DNA of 64,000 bases. It comes from Limanda limanda (lineage: Eukaryota; Chordata; Actinopteri; Pleuronectiformes; Pleuronectidae). The translations under genes were made by a program, and so were the position numbers. Positions 11,101 to 24,344 of the stretch are shown here, one piece after another. How positions within the stretch are numbered: the stretch's first letter is position 1; the number at the start of each line of letters is the position of its first letter. The notes under the pieces were generated by a model. It made no database searches. It worked only from the letters and a program-made list of their open reading frames with translations, and was not told the DNA's origin. The DNA lies in NCBI RefSeq assembly GCF_963576545.1, contig NW_026870557.1:1-64000 (forward strand), read 5' to 3'.

Positions 11101-12675
11101 GTCCTGCGGATCGATTGGTACCATCCCCGAGCTTGTACGACCTTCGGAAGAGGTCGACCGACGAAATTCCCCCAAATCTGAGGAGATATTCTTGAATAAC
11201 TTTTTTTGTGAAGGTCGGAGAGACTTGCAAGTAGGCTCTACCCCCACTAAATGGGGTTGCGCGCATCGATCGGTACCATCCTTGAGCTTCTCCGACTTTC
11301 GGAAGGGTTAGGGTTAGGGTTAGGGATGAAAGCACATAGGAGAAAGAGATATTCTTGAATAACTTTTTTTGTGAAGGTCGGAGAGACTTGCAAGTAGGCT
11401 CTACTCCCACTAAATGGGGTAGCGCGCATCGATCGGTACCATCTTTGAGCTTCTCCGACTTTCGGAAGGGTTAGGGTTAGGGTTAGGGATGAAAGCACAT
11501 AGGAGAAAGAGATATTCTTGAATAACTTTTTTTGTGAAGGTCGGAGAGACTTGCAAGTAGGCTCTACCCCCACTAAATGGGGTAGCGCGCATCGATCGGT
11601 ACCATCCTTGAGCTTCTCCGACTTTCGGAAGGGTTAGGGTTAGGGTTAGGGATGAAAGCACATAGGAGAAAGAGATATTCTTGAATAACTTTTTTTGTGA
11701 AGGTCGGAGAGACTTGCAAGTAGGCTCTACCCCCACTAAATGGGGTAGCGCGCATCGATCGGTACCATCCTTGAGCTTCTCCGACTTTCGGAAGGGTTAG
11801 GGTTAGGGTTAGGGATGAAAGCACATAGGAGAAAGAGATATTCTTGAATAACTTTTTTTGTGAAGGTCGGAGAGACTTGAAAAGTGGTTGCATCTGGACT
11901 AATTTGGGTCCTGCGGATCGATTGGTACCATCCCCGAGCTTGTCCGACCTTCGGAAGAGGTCGACCGACGAAATTCCCCCAAATCTGAGGAGATATTCTT
12001 GAATAACTTTTTTTGTGAAGGTCGGAGAGACTTGCAAGTAGGCTCTACCCCCACTAAATGGGGTTGCGCGCATCGATCGGTACCATCCTTGAGCTTCTCC
12101 GACTTTCGGAAGGGTTAGGGTTAGGGTTAGGGATGAAAGCACATAGGAGAAAGAGATATTCTTGAATAACTTTTTTTGTGAAGGTCGGAGAGACTTGCAA
12201 GTAGGCTCTACTCCCACTAAATGGGGTAGCGCGCATCGATCGGTACCATCTTTGAGCTTCTCCGACTTTCGGAAGGGTTAGGGTTAGGGTTAGGGATGAA
12301 AGCACATAGGAGAAAGAGATATTCTTGAATAACTTTTTTTGTGAAGGTCGGAGAGACTTGCAAGTAGGCTCTACCCCCACTAAATGGGGTAGCGCGCATC
12401 GATCGGTACCATCCTTGAGCTTCTCCGACTTTCGGAAGGGTTAGGGTTAGGGTTAGGGATGAAAGCACATAGGAGAAAGAGATATTCTTGAATAACTTTT
12501 TTTGTGAAGGTCGGAGAGACTTGCAAGTAGGCTCTACCCCCACTAAATGGGGTAGCGCGCATCGATCGGTACCATCCTTGAGCTTCTTCGACTTTCGGAA
12601 GGGTTAGGGTTAGGGTTAGGGATGAAAGCACATAGGAGAAAGAGATATTCTTGAATAACCTTTTTTGTGAAGGTC
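8176..12675 (+). repeat. HOR segment, 28-mer, 4500 bp; A-runs 1,2,1,1,2,5,4,4
   Basis: B units start at 8176 (ATG type), 8494, 8975, 9293, 9611, 10092, 11062 and 11869 (TCCGACC); twenty A units. It contains a run of five A units (10247-11061) and two runs of four. Its content is repeated almost base for base 4500 bp later. Confidence 0.93.
10247..11061 (+). repeat. Run of five A units
   Basis: Five consecutive A units at 10247, 10410, 10573, 10736 and 10899, then a non-ATG B. The second carries the CTACTCCCAC/CATCTTT marks; the others after the first are plain GGTAGC units. The same five-unit run occurs at 14747-15561 and 18766-19580, copied by the 4500- and 4019-bp duplications. This is the longest stretch of telomere blocks at uniform 163-bp spacing. 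Confidence 0.92.
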
Positions 12676-15600
12676 GGAGAGACTTGGAAAGTGGTTGCAT
12701 CTGGACTAATTTGGGTCCTGCGGATCGATTGGTACCATGCCCGAGCTTGTACGACCTTCGGAAGAGGTCGACCGACGAAATTCCCCCAAATCTGAGGAGA
12801 TATTCTTGAATAACTTTTTTTGTGAAGGTCGGAGAGACTTGCAAGTAGGCTCTACCCCCACTAAATGGGGTAGCGCGCATCGATCGGTACCATCCTTGAG
12901 CTTCTCCGACTTTCGGAAGGGTTAGGGTTAGGGTTAGGGATGAAAGCACATAGGAGAAAGAGATATTCTTGAATAACTTTTTTTGTAAAGGTCGGAGAGA
13001 CTTGGAAAGTGGTTGCATCTGGACTAATTTGGGTCCTGCGGATCGATTGGTACCATCCCCGAGCTTGTACGACCTTCGGAAGAGGTCGACCGACGAAATT
13101 CCCCCAAATCTGAGGAGATATTCTTGAATAACTTTTTTTGTGAAGGTCGGAGAGACTTGCAAGTAGGCTCTACCCCCACTAAATGGGGTTGCGCGCATCG
13201 ATCGGTACCATCCTTGAGCTTCTCCGACTTTCGGAAGGGTTAGGGTTAGGGTTAGGGATGAAAGCACATAGGAGAAAGAGATATTCTTGAATAACTTTTT
13301 TTGTGAAGGTCGGAGAGACTTGCAAGTAGGCTCTACCCCCACTAAATGGGGTAGCGCGCATCGATCGGTACCATCCTTGAGCTTCTCCGACTTTCGGAAG
13401 GGTTAGGGTTAGGGTTAGGGATGAAAGCACATAGGAGAAAGAGATATTCTTGAATAACTTTTTTTGTGAAGGTCGGAGAGACTTGGAAAGTGGTTGCATC
13501 TGGACTAATTTGGGTCCTGCGGATCGATTGGTACCATCCCCGAGCTTGTACGACCTTCGGAAGAGGTCGACCGACGAAATTCCCCCAAATCTGAGGAGAT
13601 ATTCTTGAATAACTTTTTTTGTGAAGGTCGGAGAGACTTGCAAGTAGGCTCTACCCCCACTAAATGGGGTTGCGCGCATCGATCGGTACCATCCTTGAGC
13701 TTCTCCGACTTTCGGAAGGGTTAGGGTTAGGGTTAGGGATGAAAGCACATAGGAGAAAGAGATATTCTTGAATAACTTTTTTTGTGAAGGTCGGAGAGAC
13801 TTGGAAAGTGGTTGCATCTGGACTAATTTGGGTCCTGCGGATCGATTGGTACCATCCCCGAGCTTGTACGACCTTCGGAAGAGGTCGACCGACGAAATTC
13901 CCCCAAATCTGAGGAGATATTCTTGAATAACTTTTTTTGTGAAGGTCGGAGAGACTTGCAAGTAGGCTCTACCCCCACTAAATGGGGTTGCGCGCATCGA
14001 TCGGTACCATCCTTGAGCTTCTCCGACTTTCGGAAGGGTTAGGGTTAGGGTTAGGGATGAAAGCACATAGGAGAAAGAGATATTCTTGAATAACTTTTTT
14101 TGTGAAGGTCGGAGAGACTTGAAAAGTGGTTGCATCTGGACTAATTTGGGTCCTGCGGATCGATTGGTACCATCCCCGAGCTTGTACGACCTTCGGAAGA
14201 GGTCGACCGACGAAATTCCCCCAAATCTGAGGAGATATTCTTGAATAACTTTTTTTGTGAAGGTCGGAGAGACTTGCAAGTAGGCTCTACCCCCACTAAA
14301 TGGGGTTGCGCGCATCGATCGGTACCATCCTTGAGCTTCTCCGACTTTCGGAAGGGTTAGGGTTAGGGTTAGGGATGAAAGCACATAGGAGAAAGAGATA
14401 TTCTTGAATAACTTTTTTTGTGAAGGTCGGAGAGACTTGCAAGTAGGCTCTACCCCCACTAAATGGGGTAGCGCGCATCGATCGGTACCATCCTTGAGCT
14501 TCTCCGACTTTCGGAAGGGTTAGGGTTAGGGTTAGGGATGAAAGCACATAGGAGAAAGAGATATTCTTGAATAACTTTTTTTGTGAAGGTCGGAGAGACT
14601 TGAAAAGTGGTTGCATCTGGACTAATTTGGGTCCTGCGGATCGATTGGTACCATCCCCGAGCTTGTACGACCTTCGGAAGAGGTCGACCGACGAAATTCC
14701 CCCAAATCTGAGGAGATATTCTTGAATAACTTTTTTTGTGAAGGTCGGAGAGACTTGCAAGTAGGCTCTACCCCCACTAAATGGGGTTGCGCGCATCGAT
14801 CGGTACCATCCTTGAGCTTCTCCGACTTTCGGAAGGGTTAGGGTTAGGGTTAGGGATGAAAGCACATAGGAGAAAGAGATATTCTTGAATAACTTTTTTT
14901 GTGAAGGTCGGAGAGACTTGCAAGTAGGCTCTACTCCCACTAAATGGGGTAGCGCGCATCGATCGGTACCATCTTTGAGCTTCTCCGACTTTCGGAAGGG
15001 TTAGGGTTAGGGTTAGGGATGAAAGCACATAGGAGAAAGAGATATTCTTGAATAACTTTTTTTGTGAAGGTCGGAGAGACTTGCAAGTAGGCTCTACCCC
15101 CACTAAATGGGGTAGCGCACATCGATCGGTACCATCCTTGAGCTTCTCCGACTTTCGGAAGGGTTAGGGTTAGGGTTAGGGATGAAAGCACATAGGAGAA
15201 AGAGATATTCTTGAATAACTTTTTTTGTGAAGGTCGGAGAGACTTGCAAGTAGGCTCTACCCCCACTAAATGGGGTAGCGCGCATCGATCGGTACCATCC
15301 TTGAGCTTCTCCGACTTTCGGAAGGGTTAGGGTTAGGGTTAGGGATGAAAGCACATAGGAGAAAGAGATATTCTTGAATAACTTTTTTTGTGAAGGTCGG
15401 AGAGACTTGCAAGTAGGCTCTACCCCCACTAAATGGGGTAGCGCGCATCGATCGGTACCATCCTTGAGCTTCTCCGACTTTCGGAAGGGTTAGGGTTAGG
15501 GTTAGGGATGAAAGCACATAGGAGAAAGAGATATTCTTGAATAACTTTTTTTGTGAAGGTCGGAGAGACTTGAAAAGTGGTTGCATCTGGACTAATTTGG

Positions 15601-17656
15601 GTCCTGCGGATCGATTGGTACCATCCCCGAGCTTGTACGACCTTCGGAAGAGGTCGACCGACGAAATTCCCCCAAATCTGAGGAGATATTCTTGAATAAC
15701 TTTTTTTGTGAAGGTCGGAGAGACTTGCAAGTAGGCTCTACCCCCACTAAATGGGGTTGCGCGCATCGATCGGTACCATCCTTGAGCTTCTCCGACTTTC
15801 GGAAGGGTTAGGGTTAGGGTTAGGGATGAAAGCACATAGGAGAAAGAGATATTCTTGAATAACTTTTTTTGTGAAGGTCGGAGAGACTTGCAAGTAGGCT
15901 CTACTCCCACTAAATGGGGTAGCGCGCATCGATCGGTACCATCTTTGAGCTTCTCCGACTTTCGGAAGGGTTAGGGTTAGGGTTAGGGATGAAAGCACAT
16001 AGGAGAAAGAGATATTCTTGAATAACTTTTTTTGTGAAGGTCGGAGAGACTTGCAAGTAGGCTCTACCCCCACTAAATGGGGTAGCGCGCATCGATCGGT
16101 ACCATCCTTGAGCTTCTCCGACTTTCGGAAGGGTTAGGGTTAGGGTTAGGGATGAAAGCACATAGGAGAAAGAGATATTCTTGAATAACTTTTTTTGTGA
16201 AGGTCGGAGAGACTTGCAAGTAGGCTCTACCCCCACTAAATGGGGTAGCGCGCATCGATCGGTACCATCCTTGAGCTTCTCCGACTTTCGGAAGGGTTAG
16301 GGTTAGGGTTAGGGATGAAAGCACATAGGAGAAAGAGATATTCTTGAATAACTTTTTTTGTGAAGGTCGGAGAGACTTGGAAAGTGGTTGCATCTGGACT
16401 AATTTGGGTCCTGCGGATCGATTGGTACCATCCCCGAGCTTGTACGACCTTCGGAAGAGGTCGACCGACGAAATTCCCCCAAATCTGAGGAGATATTCTT
16501 GAATAACTTTTTTTGTGAAGGTCGGAGAGACTTGCAAGTAGGCTCTACCCCCACTAAATGGGGTTGCGCGCATCGATCGGTACCATCCTTGAGCTTCTCC
16601 GACTTTCGGAAGGGTTAGGGTTAGGGTTAGGGATGAAAGCACATAGGAGAAAGAGATATTCTTGAATAACTTTTTTTGTGAAGGTCGGAGAGACTTGCAA
16701 GTAGGCTCTACCCCCACTAAATGGGGTAGCGCGCATCGATCGGTACCATCCTTGAGCTTCTCCGACTTTCGGAAGGGTTAGGGTTAGGGTTAGGGATGAA
16801 AGCACATAGGAGAAAGAGATATTCTTGAATAACTTTTTTTGTGAAGGTCGGAGAGACTTGAAAAGTGGTTGCATCTGGACTAATTTGGGTCCTGCGGATC
16901 GATTAGTACCATCCCCGAGCTTGTACGACCTTCGGAAGAGGTCGACCGACGAAATTCCCCCAAATCTGAGGAGATATTCTTGAATAACTTTTTTTGTGAA
17001 GGTCGGAGAGACTTGCAAGTAGGCTCTACCCCCACTAAATGGGGTTGCGCGCATCGATCGGTACCATCCTTGAGCTTCTCCGACTTTCGGAAGGGTTAGG
17101 GTTAGGGTTAGGGATGAAAGCACATAGGAGAAAGAGATATTCTTGAATAACTTTTTTTGTGAAGGTCGGAGAGACTTGCAAGTAGGCTCTACTCCCACTA
17201 AATGGGGTAGCGCGCATCGATCGGTACCATCTTTGAGCTTCTCCGACTTTCGGAAGGGTTAGGGTTAGGGTTAGGGATGAAAGCACATAGGAGAAAGAGA
17301 TATTCTTGAATAACTTTTTTTGTGAAGGTCGGAGAGACTTGCAAGTAGGCTCTACCCCCACTAAATGGGGTAACGCGCATCGATCGGTACCATCCTTGAG
17401 CTTCTCCGACTTTCGGAAGGGTTAGGGTTAGGGTTAGGGATGAAAGCACATAGGAGAAAGAGATATTCTTGAATAACTTTTTTTGTGAAGGTCGGAGAGA
17501 CTTGCAAGTAGGCTCTACCCCCACTAAATGGGGTAGCGCGCATCGATCGGTACCATCCTTGAGCTTCTTCGACTTTCGGAAGGGTTAGGGTTAGGGTTAG
17601 GGATGAAAGCACATAGGAGAAAGAGATATTCTTGAATAACTTTTTTTGTGAAGGTC
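12676..17656 (+). repeat. HOR segment, 31-mer, 4981 bp; A-runs 1,2,1,1,2,5,4,2,4
   Basis: B units start at 12676 (ATG type), 12994, 13475, 13793, 14111, 14592, 15562, 16369 and 16850; twenty-two A units. The first part copies 8176-11879. The last part (B at 16369 onward) is the source or copy of the 4019-bp duplication. B at 16850 carries the private GATTAGTACC change and A at 17331 the private GGTAACGC change. Confidence 0.93.
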
Positions 17657-20600
17657 GGAGAGACTTGGAAAGTGGTTGCATCTGGACTAATTTGGGTCCT
17701 GCGGATCGATTGGTACCATGCCCGAGCTTGTACGACCTTCGGAAGAGGTCGACCAACGAAATTCCCCCAAATCTGAGGAGATATTCTTGAATAACTTTTT
17801 TTGTGAAGGTCGGAGAGACTTGCAAGTAGGCTCTACCCCCACTAAATGGGGTAGCGCGCATCGATCGGTACCATCCTTGAGCTTCTCCGACTTTCGGAAG
17901 GGTTAGGGTTAGGGTTAGGGATGAAAGCACATAGGAGAAAGAGATATTCTTGAATAACTTTTTTTGTAAAGGTCGGAGAGACTTGGAAAGTGGTTGCATC
18001 TGGACTAATTTGGGACCTGCGGATCGATTGGTACCATCCCCGAGCTTGTACGACCTTCGGAAGAGGTCGACCGACGAAATTCCCCCAAATCTGAGGAGAT
18101 ATTCTTGAATAACTTTTTTTGTGAAGGTCGGAGAGACTTGCAAGTAGGCTCTACCCCCACTAAATGGGGTTGCGCGCATCGATCGGTACCATCCTTGAGC
18201 TTCTCCGACTTTCGGAAGGGTTAGGGTTAGGGTTAGGGATGAAAGCACATAGGAGAAAGAGATATTCTTGAATAACTTTTTTTGTGAAGGTCGGAGAGAC
18301 TTGAAAAGTGGTTGCATCTGGACTAATTTGGGTCCTGCGGATCGATTGGTACCATCCCCGAGCTTGTACGACCTTCGGAAGAGGTCGACCGACGAAATTC
18401 CCCCAAATCTGAGGAGATATTCTTGAATAACTTTTTTTGTGAAGGTCGGAGAGACTTGCAAGTAGGCTCTACCCCCACTAAATGGGGTTGCGCGCATCGA
18501 TCGGTACCATCCTTGAGCTTCTCCGACTTTCGGAAGGGTTAGGGTTAGGGTTAGGGATGAAAGCACATAGGAGAAAGAGATATTCTTGAATAACTTTTTT
18601 TGTGAAGGTCGGAGAGACTTGAAAAGTGGTTGCATCTGGACTAATTTGGGTCCTGCGGATCGATTGGTACCATCCCCGAGCTTGTACGACCTTCGGAAGA
18701 GGTCGACCGACGAAATTCCCCCAAATCTGAGGAGATATTCTTGAATAACTTTTTTTGTGAAGGTCGGAGAGACTTGCAAGTAGGCTCTACCCCCACTAAA
18801 TGGGGTTGCGCGCATCGATCGGTACCATCCTTGAGCTTCTCCGACTTTCGGAAGGGTTAGGGTTAGGGTTAGGGATGAAAGCACATAGGAGAAAGAGATA
18901 TTCTTGAATAACTTTTTTTGTGAAGGTCGGAGAGACTTGCAAGTAGGCTCTACTCCCACTAAATGGGGTGGCGCGCATCGATCGGTACCATCTTTGAGCT
19001 TCTCCGACTTTCGGAAGGGTTAGGGTTAGGGTTAGGGATGAAAGCACATAGGAGAAAGAGATATTCTTGAATAACTTTTTTTGTGAAGGTCGGAGAGACT
19101 TGCAAGTAGGCTCTACCCCCACTAAATGGGGTAGCGCGCATCGATCGGTACCATCCTTGAGCTTCTCCGACTTTCGGAAGGGTTAGGGTTAGGGTTAGGG
19201 ATGAAAGCACATAGGAGAAAGAGATATTCTTGAATAACTTTTTTTGTGAAGGTCGGAGAGACTTGCAAGTAGGCTCTACCCCCACTAAATGGGGTAGCGC
19301 GCATCGATCGGTACCATCCTTGAGCTTCTCCGACTTTCGGAAGGGTTAGGGTTAGGGTTAGGGATGAAAGCACATAGGAGAAAGAGATATTCTTGAATAA
19401 CTTTTTTTGTGAAGGTCGGAGAGACTTGCAAGTAGGCTCTACCCCCACTAAATGGGGTAGCGCGCATCGATCGGTACCATCCTTGAGCTTCTCCGACTTT
19501 CGGAAGGGTTAGGGTTAGGGTTAGGGATGAAAGCACATAGGAGAAAGAGATATTCTTGAATAACTTTTTTTGTGAAGGTCGGAGAGACTTGAAAAGTGGT
19601 TGCATCTGGACTAATTTGGGTCCTGCGGATCGATTGGTACCATCCCCGAGCTTGTAGGACCTTCGGAAGAGGTCGACCGACGAAATTCCCCCAAATCTGA
19701 GGAGATATTCTTGAATAACTTTTTTTGTGAAGGTCGGAGAGACTTGCAAGTAGGCTCTACCCCCACTAAATGGGGTTGCGCGCATCGATCGGTACCATCC
19801 TTGAGCTTCTCCGACTTTCGGAAGGGTTAGGGTTAGGGTTAGGGATGAAAGCACATAGGAGAAAGAGATATTCTTGAATAACTTTTTTTGTGAAGGTCGG
19901 AGAGACTTGCAAGTAGGCTCTACTCCCACTAAATGGGGTAGCGCGCATCGATCGGTACCATCTTTGAGCTTCTCCGACTTTCGGAAGGGTTAGGGTTAGG
20001 GTTAGGGATGAAAGCACATAGGAGAAAGAGATATTCTTGAATAACTTTTTTTGTGAAGGTCGGAGAGACTTGCAAGTAGGCTCTACCCCCACTAAATGGG
20101 GTAGCGCGCATCGATCGGTACCATCCTTGAGCTTCTCCGACTTTCGGAAGGGTTAGGGTTAGGGTTAGGGATGAAAGCACATAGGAGAAAGAGATATTCT
20201 TGAATAACTTTTTTTGTGAAGGTCGGAGAGACTTGCAAGTAGGCTCTACCCCCACTAAATGGGGTAGCGCGCATCGATCGGTACCATCCTTGAGCTTCTC
20301 CGACTTTCGGAAGGGTTAGGGTTAGGGTTAGGGATGAAAGCACATAGGAGAAAGAGATATTCTTGAATAACTTTTTTTGTGAAGGTCGGAGAGACTTGGA
20401 AAGTGGTTGCATCTGGACTAATTTGGGTCCTGCGGATCGATTGGTACCATCCCCGAGCTTGTACGACCTTCGGAAGAGGTCGACCGACGAAATTCCCCCA
20501 AATCTGAGGAGATATTCTTGAATAACTTTTTTTGTGAAGGTCGGAGAGACTTGCAAGTAGGCTCTACCCCCACTAAATGGGGTTGCGCGCATCGATCGGT

Positions 20601-22640
20601 ACCATCCTTGAGCTTCTCCGACTTTCGGAAGGGTTAGGGTTAGGGTTAGGGATGAAAGCACATAGGAGAAAGAGATATTCTTGAATAACTTTTTTTGTGA
20701 AGGTCGGAGAGACTTGCAAGTAGGCTCTACCCCCACTAAATGGGGTAGCGCGCATCGATCGGTACCATCCTTGAGCTTCTCCGACTTTCGGAAGGGTTAG
20801 GGTTAGGGTTAGGGATGAAAGCACATAGGAGAAAGAGATATTCTTGAATAACTTTTTTTGTGAAGGTCGGAGAGACTTGAAAAGTGGTTGCATCTGGACT
20901 AATTTGGGTCCTGCGGATCGATTAGTACCATCCCCGAGCTTGTACGACCTTCGGAAGAGGTCGACCGACGAAATTCCCCCAAATCTGAGGAGATATTCTT
21001 GAATAACTTTTTTTGTGAAGGTCGGAGAGACTTGCAAGTAGGCTCTACCCCCACTAAATGGGGTTGCGCGCATCGATCGGTACCATCCTTGAGCTTCTCC
21101 GACTTTCGGAAGGGTTAGGGTTAGGGTTAGGGATGAAAGCACATAGGAGAAAGAGATATTCTTGAATAACTTTTTTTGTGAAGGTCGGAGAGACTTGCAA
21201 GTAGGCTCTACTCCCACTAAATGGGGTAGCGCGCATCGATCGGTACCATCTTTGAGCTTCTCCGACTTTCGGAAGGGTTAGGGTTAGGGTTAGGGATGAA
21301 AGCACATAGGAGAAAGAGATATTCTTGAATAACTTTTTTTGTGAAGGTCGGAGAGACTTGCAAGTAGGCTCTACCCCCACTAAATGGGGTAACGCGCATC
21401 GATCGGTACCATCCTTGAGCTTCTCCGACTTTCGGAAGGGTTAGGGTTAGGGTTAGGGATGAAAGCACATAGGAGAAAGAGATATTCTTGAATAACTTTT
21501 TTTGTGAAGGTCGGAGAGACTTGCAAGTAGGCTCTACCCCCACTAAATGGGGTAGCGCGCATCGATCGGTACCATCCTTGAGCTTCTTCGACTTTCGGAA
21601 GGGTTAGGGTTAGGGTTAGGGATGAAAGCACATAGGAGAAAGAGATATTCTTGAATAACTTTTTTTGTGAAGGTCGGAGAGACTTGGAAAGTGGTTGCAT
21701 CTGGACTAATTTGGGTCCTGCGGATCGATTGGTACCATGCCCGAGCTTGTACGACCTTCGGAAGAGGTCGACCAACGAAATTCCCCCAAATCTGAGGAGA
21801 TATTCTTGAATAACTTTTTTTGTGAAGGTCGGAGAGACTTGCAAGTAGGCTCTACCCCCACTAAATGGGGTAGCGCGCATCGATCGGTACCATCCTTGAG
21901 CTTCTCCGACTTTCGGAAGGGTTAGGGTTAGGGTTAGGGATGAAAGCACATAGGAGAAAGAGATATTCTTGAATAACTTTTTTTGTAAAGGTCGGAGAGA
22001 CTTGGAAAGTGGTTGCATCTGGACTAATTTGGGACCTGCGGATCGATTGGTACCATCCCCGAGCTTGTACGACCTTCGGAAGAGGTCGACCGACGAAATT
22101 CCCCCAAATCTGAGGAGATATTCTTGAATAACTTTTTTTGTGAAGGTCGGAGAGACTTGCAAGTAGGCTCTACCCCCACTAAATGGGGTTGCGCGCATCG
22201 ATCGGTACCATCCTTGAGCTTCTCCGACTTTCGGAAGGGTTAGGGTTAGGGTTAGGGATGAAAGCACATAGGAGAAAGAGATATTCTTGAATAACTTTTT
22301 TTGTGAAGGTCGGAGAGACTTGAAAAGTGGTTGCATCTGGACTAATTTGGGTCCTGCGGATCGATTGGTACCATCCCCGAGCTTGTACGACCTTCGGAAG
22401 AGGTCGACCGACGAAATTCCCCCAAATCTGAGGAGATATTCTTGAATAACTTTTTTTGTGAAGGTCGGAGAGACTTGCAAGTAGGCTCTACCCCCACTAA
22501 ATGGGGTTGCGCGCATCGATCGGTACCATCCTTGATCTTCTCCGACTTTCGGAAGGGTTAGGGTTAGGGTTAGGGATGAAAGCACATAGGAGAAAGAGAT
22601 ATTCTTGAATAACTTTTTTTGTGAAGGTCGGAGAGACTTG
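14471..22640 (+). repeat. Tandem duplication, period 4019 bp
   Basis: 14471-18621 corresponds to 18490-22640. Shared private variants at the same offset include GATTAGTACC (B 16850 and 20869), GGTAACGC (A 17331 and 21350), CGACCAACG in the ATG-type B (17657 and 21676) and GGGACCTGC (B 17975 and 21994). I noticed four differences (14951/18970, 15119/19138, 19657, 22536); the list may not be complete. It overlaps the second copy of the 4500-bp duplication. Confidence 0.88.
17657..21675 (+). repeat. HOR segment, 25-mer, 4019 bp; A-runs 1,1,1,5,4,2,4
   Basis: B units start at 17657 (ATG type, also CGACCAACG), 17975 (GGGACCTGC), 18293, 18611, 19581, 20388 and 20869; eighteen A units. A single substitution makes GGTGGCGC in the A at 18929 and TTGTAGGACC in the B at 19581. 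Confidence 0.93.
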
Positions 22641-23599
22641 CAAGTAGGCTCTACCCCCACTAAATGGGGTAGCGCGCATCGATCGGTACCATCCTTGAGC
22701 TTCTCCGACTTTCGGAAGGGTTAGGGTTAGGGTTAGGGATGAAAGCACATAGGAGAAAGAGATATTCTTGAATAACTTTTTTTGTGAAGGTCGGAGAGAC
22801 TTGAAAAGTGGTTGCATCTGGACTAATTTGGGTCCTGCAGATCGATTGGTACCATCCCCGAGCTTGTACGACCTTCGGAAGAGGTCGACCGACGAAATTC
22901 CCCCAAATCTGAGGAGATATTCTTGAATAACTTTTTTTGTGAAGGTCGGAGAGACTTGCAAGTAGGCTCTACCCCCACTAAATGGGGTTGCGCGCATCGA
23001 TCGGTACCATCCTTGAGCTTCTCCGACTTTCGGAAGGGTTAGGGTTAGGGTTAGGGATGAAAGCACATAGGAGAAAGAGATATTCTTGAATAACTTTTTT
23101 TGTGAAGGTCGGAGAGACTTGCAAGTAGGCTCTACTCCCACTAAATGGGGTAGCGCGCATCGATCGGTACCATCTTTGAGCTTCTCCGACTTTCGGAAGG
23201 GTTAGGGTTAGGGTTAGGGATGAAAGCACATAGGAGAAAGAGATATTCTTGAATAACTTTTTTTGTGAAGGTCGGAGAGACTTGCAAGTAGGCTCTACCC
23301 CCACTAAATGGGGTAGCGCGCATCGATCGGTACCATCCTTGAGCTTCTCCGACTTTCGGAAGGGTTAGGGTTAGGGTTAGGGATGAAAGCACATAGGAGA
23401 AAGAGATATTCTTGAATAACTTTTTTTGTGAAGGTCGGAGAGACTTGCAAGTAGGCTCTACCCCCACTAAATGGGGTAGCGCGCATCGATCGGTACCATC
23501 CTTGAGCTTCTCCGACTTTCGGAAGGGTTAGGGTTAGGGTTAGGGATGAAAGCACATAGGAGAAAGAGATATTCTTGAATAACTTTTTTTGTGAAGGTC
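21676..23599 (+). repeat. HOR segment, 12-mer, 1924 bp; A-runs 1,1,2,4
   Basis: B units start at 21676 (ATG type, CGACCAACG), 21994 (GGGACCTGC), 22312 and 22793 (CCTGCAGATC); eight A units. A at 22467 has the private CTTGATCTTC change. The last A before the next HOR (23437) lacks the usual CTTCTTCGAC marker. Confidence 0.93.
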
Positions 23600-24322
23600 G
23601 GAGAGACTTGGAAAGTGGTTGCATCTGGACTAATTTGGGTCCTGCGGATCGATTGGTACCATGCCCGAGCTTGTACGACCTTCGGAAGAGGTCGACCGAC
23701 GAAATTCCCCCAAATCTGAGGAGATATTCTTGAATAACTTTTTTTGTGAAGGTCGGAGAGACTTGCAAGTAGGCTCTACCCCCACTAAATGGGGTAGCGC
23801 GCATCGATCGGTACCATCCTTGAGCTTCTCCGACTTTCGGAAGGGTTAGGGTTAGGGTTAGGGATGAAAGCACATAGGAGAAAGAGATATTCTTGAATAA
23901 CTTTTTTTGTAAAGGTCGGAGAGACTTGGAAAGTGGTTGCATCTGGACTAATTTGGGTCCTGCGGATCGATTGGTACCATCCCCAAGCTTGGACGACCTT
24001 CGGAAGAGGTCGACCGACGAAATTCCCCCAAATCTGAGGAGATATTCTTGAATAACTTTTTTTGTGAAGGTCGGAGAGACTTGCAAGTAGGCTCTACCCC
24101 CACTAAATGGGGTTGCGCGCATCGATCGGTACCATCCTTGAGCTTCTCCGACTTTCGGAAGGGTTAGGGTTAGGGTTAGGGATGAAAGCACATAGGAGAA
24201 AGAGATATTCTTGAATAACTTTTTTTGTGAAGGTCGGAGAGACTTGCAAGTAGGCTCTACCCCCACTAAATGGGGTAGCGCGCATCGATCGGTACCATCC
24301 TTGAGCTTCTCCGACTTTCGGA

Positions 24323-24344
24323 AGGGTTAGGATTAGGGTTAGGG
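24323..24344 (+). other. Telomere block with a point mutation in the second G run
   Basis: In the A unit at 24236 the second run is GGA (TTAGGATTAGGG) because of a G-to-A change at 24332. The copy 3840 bp later (A at 28076) is intact, so the change postdates that duplication. Confidence 0.88.

Larger units (their letters stand above)
7085..16379 (+). repeat. Tandem duplication, period 4500 bp
   Basis: 7085-11879 and 11585-16379 match line for line at an offset of 4500. The only difference I noticed is G-to-A at 15119 (GCGCGCAT to GCGCACAT). The bases just outside differ: T at 7084 against A at 11584, and A at 11880 against G at 16380. The repeat includes the five-A run, the TCCGACC B allele and the CCTTTTTT tail. 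Such identity over about 4.8 kb implies a very recent unequal exchange, unless it is an assembly artefact. Confidence 0.9.

Noticed and set aside
17361..18959. Long minus-strand reading frame of 532 codons, and about 150 related shorter ones
   Set aside because: They repeat with the satellite, overlap one another in different frames, and mostly begin at a GTG (unit bases 31-29) rather than ATG. Their lengths step by 106 codons with the number of B-A dimers. Single-base indels (about 1460, 5786, 5930, 6512) break them freely. No recognisable domain is present.
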